Origin: Bin87 sp965203985
Lineage (GTDB): Bacteria > Chloroflexota > Dehalococcoidia > Lucifugimonadales > UBA3495
DNA length: 64,000 bases
NCBI GenBank assembly: GCA_965203985.1
Contig: CBDBDS010000002.1
Span: 248,001 to 312,000 of the forward strand
Reading direction: 5' to 3'
The notes under the pieces: model-generated
Databases searched by the model: none
The model's input: only the letters and a program-made list of their open reading frames with translations
What the model was told of the DNA's origin: nothing
Shown: positions 33,798 to 42,452 of the stretch, piece by piece
How the letters are laid out: each line of letters opens with the position of its first letter
Position numbering within the stretch: the stretch's first letter is position 1
Made by a program: the position numbers and the translations under genes

Positions 33798-35543
33798 CTA
33801 CGGTTCTCGAAATATCTCCTCGCCGCGTTGCAGGCGCAGGGCGATCTGGTAGGTCTGCCCCACGGCGCGCGATGTGGGCGCGTGGGCGGCCAGATAACGC
33901 GCCATGCCGATCAGCACGTGCCGGCCCGATTCCGTTCCCCGCCGCTCCCGGTACTGGCCCAATCCGGCATCCACGATTTGGAACGAGTGGAAACCCGCAT
34001 CCTCAGCAAGCATCGCATGTCCCAGGGCCGCCATCAGGGCGTCGGGGTCCCCTGCGCCAGTCAGGTGGCGGGACACGAGATGCGACACTTCCTCCACCTG
34101 CTGGCGCACGTTCATCAAATCGCCAAGCTCCGCGAGCAACGCCGCGCTGCCTGCCGGGTCGTGTCCCGTCTCCGGGATGCGCTGGGCCGGCATGTTGAGG
34201 AACCGGTCGAGATAGATGCTCATGGCGACGTCAAAAACCCCGCGCAGCAGTTCCACCGACGGAGCCCGCTGCAACGCACGGTGCAGGGCATTTGCCGCCG
34301 TCAGAGTGTTATGTACGGTGTCCCAGTCGTTGAACTCGTTGGACACATGGAAATGGGCCATGCGCAGGAATGCGGCATAAGCAACCGCGGAGCCCAGCTG
34401 TTCTGCGGTTGCCCCGGCACGTATCGCCTCTTTGATGGCCTCGATGATATCCGAAGGCGAGTCCCGCAGCATTTCACGGGCCAGGCTGTCGGCGTCATCC
34501 CAGCCGGAGGCGCTGCGCCCCGATTCGCAGAGTGACGGCAACTCTTCGCGGGCCTGCCACACCAGCGACGCCAGGTCGATAGGGTGCCGCCACGCGCTGA
34601 GTTCCTGGCTGCGGCGGGCGCGCGCCATGCCGTGAACCAGGCTGGTCAGCGTCTGGCTGGCGTGTTCCCAACCGATGTGGTCGAGCAACTCGAACGCCTT
34701 GTTGGCGAAATCCAGCGTATGCCCGGCATCCAGGTAGATGTGGTCGGTGCTGGCTGCGAAGATCATGTCGGCGATGTCACGGGGAGGGATGTCCAGCTCG
34801 ATGGCGGTGCGCAGACACCGCTCAGCGGCATCCTCGTCCCGCACGTCGATGAAATTGCGGAACCACTGCTTGAAAACCTCCGGCCGAGTCTCGCCGGTTG
34901 GCAGCGGGTCAACCACGAAACGGGGCGGCCTGCCGGCGCATTCCCGCGACACGTGGAGCAGCCCCTGGTACAACGCCAGCGGACGGTCATCCTCGGCCAG
35001 GTGTGGCAGGATGTTAGCCGTCGCCGTGAGGATGGTCATGGCCGGCCCCCATCCGTCCGACGTGTACCGGGTGCCGAAGTCCGCGCCGATCCGCAGGGGT
35101 ACCCGGTAATCCGCGCCAGCAGTATGCAAGCCCAACACCGACTTGGCGGAAACCAGGCGGATGTTGTGCTCCAGCCCGTCGCGCAGCCGGCCTGACCAGT
35201 GATCAACCTCGTCGCGCTCTGCGGGCCGCGGGTCCACCCAAACCTGCCCATCAGCAACGGTGACCGGGAAGCTCCGCACGTCATCGGCGAAGGGATTGAA
35301 TGTGCCTCCGCTGGCCAGGTCGAACCGGGCATGGTGCCAGTGGCAGGTCAGGATCCCGCCGCTGACGCTGCCCCGATCCAGCGGGAACCCCATGTGGGGA
35401 CAGCGGTTGTCCACGGCGTGCACCTGACCGTCATGGTAGATGACGGCGATTGCATGTCCGCCCCCCGTAACCACCCGGCAGCCGTCCCGCTTCAGGTCAT
35501 CAATGTCGCCAGCCCGTATGTGGCCTGCGATCTGGGTCGCCAT
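33798..35543 (-). CDS. Rieske [2Fe-2S] protein with long C-terminal helical domain
   Basis: The 581-residue protein has an N-terminal Rieske ferredoxin-like domain (1-110) with cluster ligands Cys48-His50 (NRCPHMGF) and Cys67-His70 (LTCHWHHARFD). Residues about 125-580 form a largely helical region with no mononuclear-iron oxygenase motif that I can see, and with repeated His-containing helices (GWEHASQTLTSLVHGMARA, VEEVSHLVSRHLTG). The Rieske part would pass electrons; the second part is unrecognised. GAGGAG precedes the ATG. Neighbours are the retropepsin-like gene upstream and the amidase pair downstream. Confidence 0.8.
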   Translation of the reverse strand: MATQIAGHIRAGDIDDLKRDGCRVVTGGGHAIAVIYHDGQVHAVDNRCPHMGFPLDRGSVSGGILTCHWHHARFDLASGGTFNPFADDVRSFPVTVADGQVWVDPRPAERDEVDHWSGRLRDGLEHNIRLVSAKSVLGLHTAGADYRVPLRIGADFGTRYTSDGWGPAMTILTATANILPHLAEDDRPLALYQGLLHVSRECAGRPPRFVVDPLPTGETRPEVFKQWFRNFIDVRDEDAAERCLRTAIELDIPPRDIADMIFAASTDHIYLDAGHTLDFANKAFELLDHIGWEHASQTLTSLVHGMARARRSQELSAWRHPIDLASLVWQAREELPSLCESGRSASGWDDADSLAREMLRDSPSDIIEAIKEAIRAGATAEQLGSAVAYAAFLRMAHFHVSNEFNDWDTVHNTLTAANALHRALQRAPSVELLRGVFDVAMSIYLDRFLNMPAQRIPETGHDPAGSAALLAELGDLMNVRQQVEEVSHLVSRHLTGAGDPDALMAALGHAMLAEDAGFHSFQIVDAGLGQYRERRGTESGRHVLIGMARYLAAHAPTSRAVGQTYQIALRLQRGEEIFREP

Positions 35544-35592
35544 GATGCCACTCTCCTCGCCTGGTCAGTGTCGGGATGCAATTGGAACCCGA

Positions 35593-36006
35593 CTAGCCTT
35601 TCGCACCGCCGTTCTGGTCCAGCCTTCCTGCCCAGCCCCGCCTGCCCCTCCGCACTTCAACCAATCTTTCCTCAGGCATATCTACCGCAAGTTTCAGATA
35701 TTGGAGAGCCGACGCCCCGATGCACTGCCCGCTCTCATCCGGCCAGAAGGCCACGGGGGCGATGCCGCTCACGCTCCGGTCGTCATCCAGGGAAATGGTC
35801 AGACTGGCGTATCCGTAGCCGCATTCCACCTCCGAGCCGTCAGCAGTGACGTAGGTTACAGTCCGCTCCGGACGGATGCGCAGGGCCTCCAGCAGCGCGG
35901 CGGGGAAGGCCGAATCGGTCGCGCCGGTGTCAACTAACGCCTCTGTTTCGTAAGCGTCACCGCCCGCCAGGTTGGCGACGCTGACTTTCGTGTAAAAGAT
36001 GCCCAT
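35593..36006 (-). CDS. Retropepsin-like aspartic protease domain protein
   Basis: The 137-residue protein has the single-lobe aspartic protease motif ALVDTGATDSAFP (Asp about 26), and a second strand region with IGASALQYLKLAVD. Bacterial proteins of this sort are dimeric pepsin-fold proteins of mostly unknown substrate. The start lies 11 bases after the alpha/beta hydrolase stop, with AGGAAGG upstream, so both are probably cotranscribed. Confidence 0.8.
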   Translation of the reverse strand: MGIFYTKVSVANLAGGDAYETEALVDTGATDSAFPAALLEALRIRPERTVTYVTADGSEVECGYGYASLTISLDDDRSVSGIAPVAFWPDESGQCIGASALQYLKLAVDMPEERLVEVRRGRRGWAGRLDQNGGAKG

Positions 36007-36017
36007 ATCCGGCCTTC

Positions 36018-36833
36018 CTATTCTGCTTCTGTATCGGCAATGGCGGCGTCTGCCGCGCCGCGCTGGGCGTACCGGGATATGAAACTGCTGATGGCCCCGA
36101 AATATTGCTGGATGCCCACGAACATCAGGTCGTTGTGTCCGGCGCTGGGGATGATCTCCAGGTGTTTCTCTGTGGTTCGCATCTTGTCGTGCATGTCCAC
36201 CGCGTCAGCCACAGGAGCCAGCTCGTCCCATTCACCGTGGATCACCAGCGCCGGGATGTTGATCGAGTAGAACTTCTCGTGGTAGGCATCTTCCAGGGCT
36301 CTGGCCGACTCGGCGTCCAACCCCTCCGTGAAGCGTCCCAAATTGGGCCGACCGCTTTCGATGATGACTCCGTTGATGCGGTCTGACGCCGCGACCGCCA
36401 GTTCGCCGGCGGCGTGGCGACCCATGGACCGTCCCATCACGTACAGGGGTCCGGTGAACCGCAGTTCGCCAAGTGCGCCAGTCAGCCAATCCAGCACCCG
36501 GCGGGCGTCGGCAAGCATGGTGGTGAAGGTCGGCCTGCCTCCGGACGCGCCGTAGCCTCGGTAATCGGCGACGAAGAAATTGGCGCCAACCCGGTTGTAG
36601 AAAGGAGCGATCGCATCGTAGCCGGCCGCCGTCTCGCCGTTGCCGTAGAAAAACAGCACGGTGGGGTTTTCCCTTCCCACCGGGTAAAATCGGCTGGACA
36701 GCACCACGCCATTGTCGACCGCTATCCCGTAATCGGCCGCCCCTTCGGGGGTTTCCGTCCAGTGGCGCTGCGGGTAGAACGAACGGGACGACCCCGCAAG
36801 GTTGTCCAATACGGAATAATCCACGGTGGTCAT
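36018..36833 (-). CDS. Alpha/beta hydrolase
   Basis: The 271-residue protein has VLFFYGNGE (oxyanion region), FVADYRGYGASGGRPT, nucleophile elbow GRSMGRHAAGEL (Ser about 126), Asp in HGEWDELAP and His in AGHNDLMF. This is a complete Ser-Asp-His triad. It resembles the BEM46/FrsA-like serine hydrolases; substrate unknown. GGGAGG lies 5 bases before the ATG. It is the first gene of a minus-strand run that continues with the retropepsin-like and Rieske genes. Confidence 0.9.
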   Translation of the reverse strand: MTTVDYSVLDNLAGSSRSFYPQRHWTETPEGAADYGIAVDNGVVLSSRFYPVGRENPTVLFFYGNGETAAGYDAIAPFYNRVGANFFVADYRGYGASGGRPTFTTMLADARRVLDWLTGALGELRFTGPLYVMGRSMGRHAAGELAVAASDRINGVIIESGRPNLGRFTEGLDAESARALEDAYHEKFYSINIPALVIHGEWDELAPVADAVDMHDKMRTTEKHLEIIPSAGHNDLMFVGIQQYFGAISSFISRYAQRGAADAAIADTEAE

Positions 36834-36939
36834 GGGCCCCTCCCGGTTACAGTCGGCATTATACTACCACCACATCCCTGACCGTCGATTGATCGCGCTC
36901 CAGCCCCAACGCGTGCATCGAATCCCGGAGGTTCTCCCC

Positions 36940-38049
36940 ATGGCCAAGATGGAAATCGGACTGTATGACGTGCTGGACCAGGCGCAGATGGAGTCGCACG
37001 CGCTGCCCGCTGACGTGTACGACGAGCACATCCGCGGCGCTCAGGAAGCGGAGCAGATGGGGTACAAGTACTACTTTTCCATCGAGCACCAGAGCTCGGA
37101 CGTCAGCTTCCTCAGCTCACCCAGCGTGTACCTGACGGCCCTGGCGCGGGCCACCAGCGCGCTGCGCTTCGGCGTGATGATTTACCAGCTTCCCTTCCAC
37201 CACCCGGTACGTCTGGCGGAAGAGGTCGCCATGCTGGATCAACTGTCACGCGGACGCGTGGAATTCGGGGCGGGCACTGGGGTAACCAGCCACGAATTCC
37301 TGCGGTGGAAGGTGGATTTCGACCGGCGGCGGGACATGAGCCAGGAGGCCTTGGACATCATCCTGATGGCGTGGACCAAGGGCAGCGTTACGTACGAGGG
37401 GGAGTTCTTCCAGTTCGACGAGGCGCTGAGTACGCCGGAGCCTTTCCAGAAACCACATCCGCCGGTGTGGTTCGGAGCCCACAGCGCCGCCAGCTTCGAA
37501 TACGCAGCGAAAAAGAACTTCCACGTCTCCCAGAACATCGATACCGACCCGGTGATCGCTGAAAAATTCAACACCTGGCGCAACTTGTGGCAGGCGGAAG
37601 GGCACGACACGACCATGCCTAAAACCTTCCTGACCCGTCACGTCCATGTGGCCGAGACCGACGCCAAGGCGCGGCAGCAGGCGGAGCCGCACCTCGCCAC
37701 CGCCGCTCACCCGGAAGCGGTTCCGGCGGGCAAGGGCCGTGATTACATCGGCTCCACTCGCATCGGCTACGGGCCCCACGGGATGCGCGGCGACGACCCG
37801 GGGACGCCGGAAAGGGCAGAGTTGCGGCGCACCTTCCGGGAGCGTGCCCAGTCCTACGACTTCTGGATCGACAACGGCATCGCCGTGGTGGGCAGCCCGG
37901 AGACAGTAGCGCGGCGCCTGAAGGAGCAGCACGACTTGATCGGCCACGACATCTTCTGCGCCCGACACCTGTTCGGCTACATCGACCCCGATGCTGCCAG
38001 GCGTTCGATCCGACTGTTCGCCGAGGAAGTGATGCCGGCGTTTTCCTAG
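36940..38049 (+). CDS. LLM-class flavin-dependent oxidoreductase, copy 3
   Basis: The 369-residue luciferase-like enzyme starts AKMEIGLYDVLDQAQ and has MGYKYYFSIEHQSSD, RLAEEVAMLDQLSRGRVEFGAGTGV and KPHPPVWFGAHSA. The C-terminal half holds VVGSPETVARRLKEQHDLIGHD. It probably hydroxylates or desaturates an organic substrate using reduced flavin. The ATG at 36940 has GGAGG 8 bases upstream; a frame to 36826 overlaps the opposite gene and is rejected. Its stop overlaps the convergent Rieske oxygenase stop by 4 bases. Confidence 0.9.
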   Translation: MAKMEIGLYDVLDQAQMESHALPADVYDEHIRGAQEAEQMGYKYYFSIEHQSSDVSFLSSPSVYLTALARATSALRFGVMIYQLPFHHPVRLAEEVAMLDQLSRGRVEFGAGTGVTSHEFLRWKVDFDRRRDMSQEALDIILMAWTKGSVTYEGEFFQFDEALSTPEPFQKPHPPVWFGAHSAASFEYAAKKNFHVSQNIDTDPVIAEKFNTWRNLWQAEGHDTTMPKTFLTRHVHVAETDAKARQQAEPHLATAAHPEAVPAGKGRDYIGSTRIGYGPHGMRGDDPGTPERAELRRTFRERAQSYDFWIDNGIAVVGSPETVARRLKEQHDLIGHDIFCARHLFGYIDPDAARRSIRLFAEEVMPAFS

Positions 38050-39497
38050 ACCCGTCGCAGTAGCTCGGCCTCCAGGCGGTCGGCGTCGAACGCCTCGGTG
38101 GCGGATGCGACCTTGACATCGCCCTCGCGCACCATGCGCTCGGCCTCGCTCTCCTCCATGACCTCCGGCAACGCTTCCTCGCGCTCCCGCTGGCGGATCA
38201 CATCGCGGTTGTGGTCCACGAACAGTCGACGCATGGCGACGACCACCGAGTCGGTGGAAGACAGGTACTCGGGCATGTTGTACTGCGTGTATTTTTCCGC
38301 GTCGTAGTCCTGGTTGCGGAAGTTGAAGTTTAGCTCCCAGTTGCGATAGGGCCATGTGGCGCCGCTGACGATGCGACGCAGCAAGCCGGGACGTTTCTCG
38401 TATCGCTCGACGTTGAGGTAGACCATGCGGGTCAGGTTCTCCTCGACGGGAACCGGCCAGCGGGTGCTGCGGAAGTAACGGTTGTTGCCGCCGGTTCGAG
38501 ACATGCCGGGGAGACGGGTGCCGTTCCACTCGTTGACATCGGGGGTGTCGGCAGCAGCGGACGCGCGCCGGTAGTTGGGGTCCTGTCCTTTCCGCTTGGC
38601 TTTCCAGTCAAAGAACCAGGTCCAAGCCAGGCGCCAACGATGGAGAGGCCACACGCCATCCACGCCGGGATAGTACATCTGGTAGGGGATGTTCCCATCC
38701 TCGTCGTAATAGTACTTTTCCACGGAGGCCTTGCCGCTGCCCGGCCGGTAGTGGACGTTCCTGTTGTTAACCAGGTTCACCCGGTAACCCAGCGGCGTGC
38801 GCGGCCGTCCGCCCACCCGGCTGCCGAGGATCCGCAGGGCATTGCGGTGCACCATGAAGGCATTGTGGGCGTCCATGGTGTTTTCCAGGACCAGCACCCA
38901 GTTGCAGTCGAACATGCCGAACGACGGGCGACAGATGTTGTGCTCTTCGAACATCTCCGGCGGGATGTCCTCTTGCGGATTCACCGGCTCGCCCTCGCCC
39001 ATCCACACGAAGACCATGCCCTTCAGGGTAACGGTGGGGAACTTGCGGGCTTTCATGCCCGGGGCGCCCACCATCATGGAGTCGGGACCTTCGGTGAGAA
39101 ACGCGACGCAGTTGCCGTCGCCGTCGAAGGTGGCGCCGTGGTAGGGACAGGTCAGGAAGCCTTCGAAGTAACAGCGTCCCATCGACAGGTAGACGGCGCG
39201 ATGCGGACACCAGTCCAACAGAGCCTGCACCTGTCCATCTTTGTCCTTGAAGAAGACCACGTCCGTGCCCAGCATCCGGAGCATGGCGGGCTTGTTTTTC
39301 TTCACGTCCTTGGCCGGCAGGGCGGGATACCAGTATTCCCGAAAGCCGTTTGGAGGAATGCGGCTGCGTCGGTCCCGAGGGTTGTCAGGCACCTGGAAGG
39401 GTGGCGTGGAGTCGAACCCCTGGGTGCCGCGTCGCATCTCCTTGTATCCGCCGGGGTAGCCGGAAAGCGGCTTCAGCAAGAGGCGTTTGAGTCCCAT
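38046..39497 (-). CDS. Rieske non-heme iron ring-hydroxylating oxygenase, alpha-type subunit
   Basis: The 483-residue protein has a Rieske domain with Cys97-His99 (DWCPHRAVYLS) and Cys117-His120 (LTCPYHGATFDGDG), followed by a catalytic domain. The iron motif appears as ENTMDAHNAFMVH (about 195-207). The usual pattern is D-x2-H-x4-H; here the position three after Asp is Asn and a His sits two after it, so the ligand set needs checking. Such enzymes dihydroxylate or demethylate aromatic or steroid-like substrates. GGGAGG precedes the ATG. A BenD-like dehydrogenase lies upstream; no beta subunit or reductase is adjacent. Confidence 0.88.
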   Translation of the reverse strand: MGLKRLLLKPLSGYPGGYKEMRRGTQGFDSTPPFQVPDNPRDRRSRIPPNGFREYWYPALPAKDVKKNKPAMLRMLGTDVVFFKDKDGQVQALLDWCPHRAVYLSMGRCYFEGFLTCPYHGATFDGDGNCVAFLTEGPDSMMVGAPGMKARKFPTVTLKGMVFVWMGEGEPVNPQEDIPPEMFEEHNICRPSFGMFDCNWVLVLENTMDAHNAFMVHRNALRILGSRVGGRPRTPLGYRVNLVNNRNVHYRPGSGKASVEKYYYDEDGNIPYQMYYPGVDGVWPLHRWRLAWTWFFDWKAKRKGQDPNYRRASAAADTPDVNEWNGTRLPGMSRTGGNNRYFRSTRWPVPVEENLTRMVYLNVERYEKRPGLLRRIVSGATWPYRNWELNFNFRNQDYDAEKYTQYNMPEYLSSTDSVVVAMRRLFVDHNRDVIRQREREEALPEVMEESEAERMVREGDVKVASATEAFDADRLEAELLRRV

Positions 39498-39598
39498 TTT
39501 CGCTGCCTCCCTGTCATTGGGTGATCGGATGCCGCAATATTAGCAGAACGGTCAAGTCGAGAAGCCGGTGCGCACGCCAATCACAACGCAGCGAATCA

Positions 39599-39628
39599 AG
39601 TAGGGACGAATAATCATTCGACCCTACT
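39599..39628. repeat. Diverged GGGGCGAAT-type hairpin
   Basis: AGTAGGG-A-CGAAT ... ATTCG-A-CCCTACT pairs over 12 positions with one A-A mismatch. It lies between the Rieske oxygenase gene and the BenD-like gene and is related to the hairpins at 12198, 19386 and 47550. Confidence 0.65.
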
Positions 39629-39655
39629 TCCGACCCGTGCAGTCTGTTCGCTCGC

Positions 39656-40498
39656 TTAGAACGGGTAGGGTTGTCCGCCGCCCACCGCCAAAACCTGGCC
39701 GGTGATATAAGATGCGTCGTGGGAAGCGAGGAAGGCGATGGCGGCCGCCTGCTCGTCGGCCTCACCGCGCCGCCCCATGGGTATCTCCGAGTTGCGGGTC
39801 GCCGACCGGTACTCGTCCTGGGCGGCACGCTCGCTGGCGGGCAACTCCGGAGGTACTATCCCAACGCCATAGTCCCGAGGCGTGACCCGGTCTTCGGCCG
39901 CCGTCCCGCTGGGTGCGACGCAGTTGACCCGAATTCCCAGATGGGCGACCTCCCGCGCCAGCGAGGTGGTCAGTCCGATCTGGCCGGCCTTGGCGGCGGC
40001 GTAAGGGACGCGGAACCGCCCGGTCACGGCATGGGTGGCGATGTTGACTATGGACCCTGAACCCTGCTCGATCATGTACGGCAACGCAGCGCGGCAGCAC
40101 CACATTGCGGTCCAGAAACTGCGGTCGATCTCCGCCTGGATCTGGTCCGGGGTGTAATACTGCAACGACTGGAACCAGATGGTGCCGCCCGCAATGTTGG
40201 CGAGCACATCAATCCTGCCGAAAGTTTCGTGAGCCGTGGCCATGAGGGCGTCGGCATTCTCCCACTTGGACAGGTCACCGAGCGCGATTTCGCACGAGCC
40301 GCCAAAGTCCCGGATTTCCCTTCGCACGCGCTCCGAGGTTTCGGCAACCATGTCGCCGATGACGATGGATGCGCCTTCCTGGGCCAGGCGGCGGGCGGTT
40401 GCCGACCCGATGCCCTGACCGCCGCCGGTTACTACGGCGACCTGGCCTTCAAAACGCCGGGCGCCGGCAGCCTTGGGATCGAGTATGACTGCCATCAT
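39656..40498 (-). CDS. BenD-like SDR (cis-dihydrodiol dehydrogenase type)
   Basis: The 280-residue short-chain dehydrogenase has Gly motif TGGGQGIG, then WCCRAALPYM, NIATHAVTGRFRVPYAAAKAG and NCVAPSGTAAEDRVTPRD. The RVPYAAAK and VAPxGT stretches, and the end DEQAAAIAFLASHDASYITGQVL, resemble benzoate cis-diol dehydrogenase (BenD/XylL). The catalytic Ser is replaced by Thr (NIAT) while Tyr and Lys are kept. Its position just before a Rieske oxygenase gene fits oxidation of a dihydrodiol to a catechol. The start overlaps the upstream gene's stop. Confidence 0.82.
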   Translation of the reverse strand: MMAVILDPKAAGARRFEGQVAVVTGGGQGIGSATARRLAQEGASIVIGDMVAETSERVRREIRDFGGSCEIALGDLSKWENADALMATAHETFGRIDVLANIAGGTIWFQSLQYYTPDQIQAEIDRSFWTAMWCCRAALPYMIEQGSGSIVNIATHAVTGRFRVPYAAAKAGQIGLTTSLAREVAHLGIRVNCVAPSGTAAEDRVTPRDYGVGIVPPELPASERAAQDEYRSATRNSEIPMGRRGEADEQAAAIAFLASHDASYITGQVLAVGGGQPYPF

Positions 40499-40917
40499 TC
40501 ACTGGTGGAGCCGTGCGGCGGGCTGCCGTTGTTACCGTTGCGGAGGAGCGCTATTTCAGCCTCAAGTTCAGCTATGCGCCGCTGCAACTGCTCAATGGCT
40601 GTAGACTGGTCCGCCGGAGTATGTCCATTACGCTCCAATACGGCAGTCAGCGCGGTTATCGTGCCAGTCAGCGCCGTCATCGTCTCCTGATGCCGGCGTT
40701 CCGCTTCCGCCCGATCCTCCCGCCGCGCACGCTCGGCTTCCGCCCGATCCTCTCGACGGTCGCGGCGACGGTCCCTGCTGTCAAGGTAATAGGTCAGCAA
40801 CTGCGGCACTCCAAAAACGGCCAGCACAATGGCGATGTAAGCCGCGCCTTCAAGGTATTGTAGCGCAGTGCAGCAAGTAGGCGTCAAACTCGCGATGAGC
40901 TCAATCTGGGGTTGCAT
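40495..40917 (-). CDS. Membrane-anchored coiled-coil protein
   Basis: The 140-residue hypothetical protein starts MQPQIELIASL. A single hydrophobic segment (about 20-42) is followed by a charged Arg/Glu-rich repeat (RDRRRDRREDRAEAERARREDRAEAERR, named by its RREDRAEAER unit occurring twice) and a C-terminal coiled coil QLQRRIAELEAEIALLR. No family is recognised. It overlaps both neighbours (17 bases with the 108-residue gene, 4 with the SDR), a sign of translational coupling. The layout resembles 11794-12210. Confidence 0.55.
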   Translation of the reverse strand: MQPQIELIASLTPTCCTALQYLEGAAYIAIVLAVFGVPQLLTYYLDSRDRRRDRREDRAEAERARREDRAEAERRHQETMTALTGTITALTAVLERNGHTPADQSTAIEQLQRRIAELEAEIALLRNGNNGSPPHGSTSE

Positions 40918-41227
40918 CGGCGCTGGAGAAAAACTGCTTGTCCAGATCGGGATCGGCCACACCCAAGAGCCCGTTGGTGTAAAGGCGGCAGGCCCTCAGC
41001 CACAGCACCAGGATTGCGTTGTTGACATACATTTGCGGGAGCTCGCGACCGTGCTCCATCCGAGCGTGGGCGCGAATTCCCGCTTCAAAGAACTGCTCCA
41101 GAAAGGGCGTGGGCTCGTTGTCCAGCGCGCACGCCTCCAGGATTTCCGGCGGCACCTCCCGGCAAAGCATGCCGGGAGATTCCTCCGCCATCCGAACGTA
41201 GTCGGGTTCCTGCTCCTGGGTAATCAC
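40901..41227 (-). CDS. Hypothetical protein downstream of cassette 3
   Basis: The 108-residue soluble protein starts MITQEQEPDYVRMAEESPGM and is rich in acidic residues and helices, with IRAHARMEHGRELPQMYVNNAILVLWLRACRLY (quoted by LPQMYVNNAILVLW). I do not recognise the family. It starts 6 bases after the NHL stop of cassette 3, so it is very probably cotranscribed with the cassette. The other two cassettes lack it. Confidence 0.55.
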   Translation of the reverse strand: MITQEQEPDYVRMAEESPGMLCREVPPEILEACALDNEPTPFLEQFFEAGIRAHARMEHGRELPQMYVNNAILVLWLRACRLYTNGLLGVADPDLDKQFFSSADATPD

Positions 41228-41233
41228 GGATCA

Positions 41234-42298
41234 TCACAGGTTCATCTGGGGAACCATGTAATTTTCCATCTTGTTGTAGATCTGCAGGCGGCTGCGCTGG
41301 GCGTCCAGCACCACCAGGCGACCGCTGTCCTCATCGAAATGCACGTCGGTGGGACATGCAAACCGCCATTCCGATTCGGTCGTGGGAACCTCGCGGCGGC
41401 GCTTCAGGTAGTCGGCGTTGGCCACCACGGTCATGTCCGCCCACTTGCTGAGCCACTGGGCATCGCCGATCAGCGAGATGATGAAGCCGCCGTCCTTGTC
41501 AAAGACATGCACGCGCCCCGGGTGCATCCCGTTGTCGCTCCAGTCGGCGACGTAGACATCGCCGGTGTGGTCGACGGTAACCTGGACAGGCAGGTGCATC
41601 TGGCCGCGCTTGGTGCCGGCCTCGCCGAACTGCATGAGCCACTGGCCGTCGGCGGTGAACTTCTGCACCCGGTGATTCCGGTGGTCAGCCACGTACACCG
41701 AGCCGTCATTCTGATCGACCGTAATGCCCCACGGGGAGTTGAACTCGCCGTTGCCTTCGCCCAGGGAGCCCCAGCTGGTGATGAATGCGCCGTCAGCGTT
41801 GAACTTGCGCACCTCGTGGCTGCGCCCATCGGTCAGGTACAGGTTGCCGTCGGCGTCCACGGCCAGGCTGGAGGTGCCGTGTTCCTTGCCGTCATCGGAG
41901 GGAACGGCGCTCCACCGCTTGATGAAAGTGCCGTCCTTTTCGAACTCCGACACCATGTTCATCCATTCGTCGGCCACGTAGATGTGCCCATTGGGGGCGA
42001 GAACCATGCCGGAGGGCCAAATGAACTCGCCTTCCCGGTCGCCGTATTTGCCGAACTCGCCGGTGAATTCTTCGTCGCCCTCATTGTCACCCAGGTCGAT
42101 GATGCTGACCCGGGCGCCGTAGGCGAGCCGGTTCCACGGCACGTTGGAAATGCCCTCGATCCCACGGTTCAGCACGTATACCGTGTTCCCCTCGAAGGCC
42201 ATGGAAGTGGGCTGGCTGAAACCCATGCCGGACGCGGCGCCCCGGCCCACCGAGTGGCTGTAGTCGTACACTCGGCCCTTTGCGATCTGCGTAAGCAT
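41234..42298 (-). CDS. NHL-repeat beta-propeller protein, cassette 3
   Basis: The 354-residue protein has NHL blades such as SPWGITVDQNDGSVYVADHRNH and PVQVTVDHTGDVYVADWSDN, with the N-terminal lead GRVYDYSHSVGRG and the closing VVLDAQRSRLQIYNK shared with the other cassette NHL proteins. No export signal is visible. The ribosome binding site (AGG) is weak. It is the third gene of cassette 3, with two small genes following. Confidence 0.87.
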   Translation of the reverse strand: MLTQIAKGRVYDYSHSVGRGAASGMGFSQPTSMAFEGNTVYVLNRGIEGISNVPWNRLAYGARVSIIDLGDNEGDEEFTGEFGKYGDREGEFIWPSGMVLAPNGHIYVADEWMNMVSEFEKDGTFIKRWSAVPSDDGKEHGTSSLAVDADGNLYLTDGRSHEVRKFNADGAFITSWGSLGEGNGEFNSPWGITVDQNDGSVYVADHRNHRVQKFTADGQWLMQFGEAGTKRGQMHLPVQVTVDHTGDVYVADWSDNGMHPGRVHVFDKDGGFIISLIGDAQWLSKWADMTVVANADYLKRRREVPTTESEWRFACPTDVHFDEDSGRLVVLDAQRSRLQIYNKMENYMVPQMNL

Positions 42299-42452
42299 AT
42301 TCTTACCTGCTCATTGCGTGTGTTTCTTTGAGCGGACACTTGAGGCGTGACGGCCTGGGTCGCTCAAAACTGCGGGGCCAGCAGATTTACACCCACTGGC
42401 CCCGGTCGGTCTTGCCATTCTGCGTGTCCCGTTGACCGGAACCCCTGATCCA

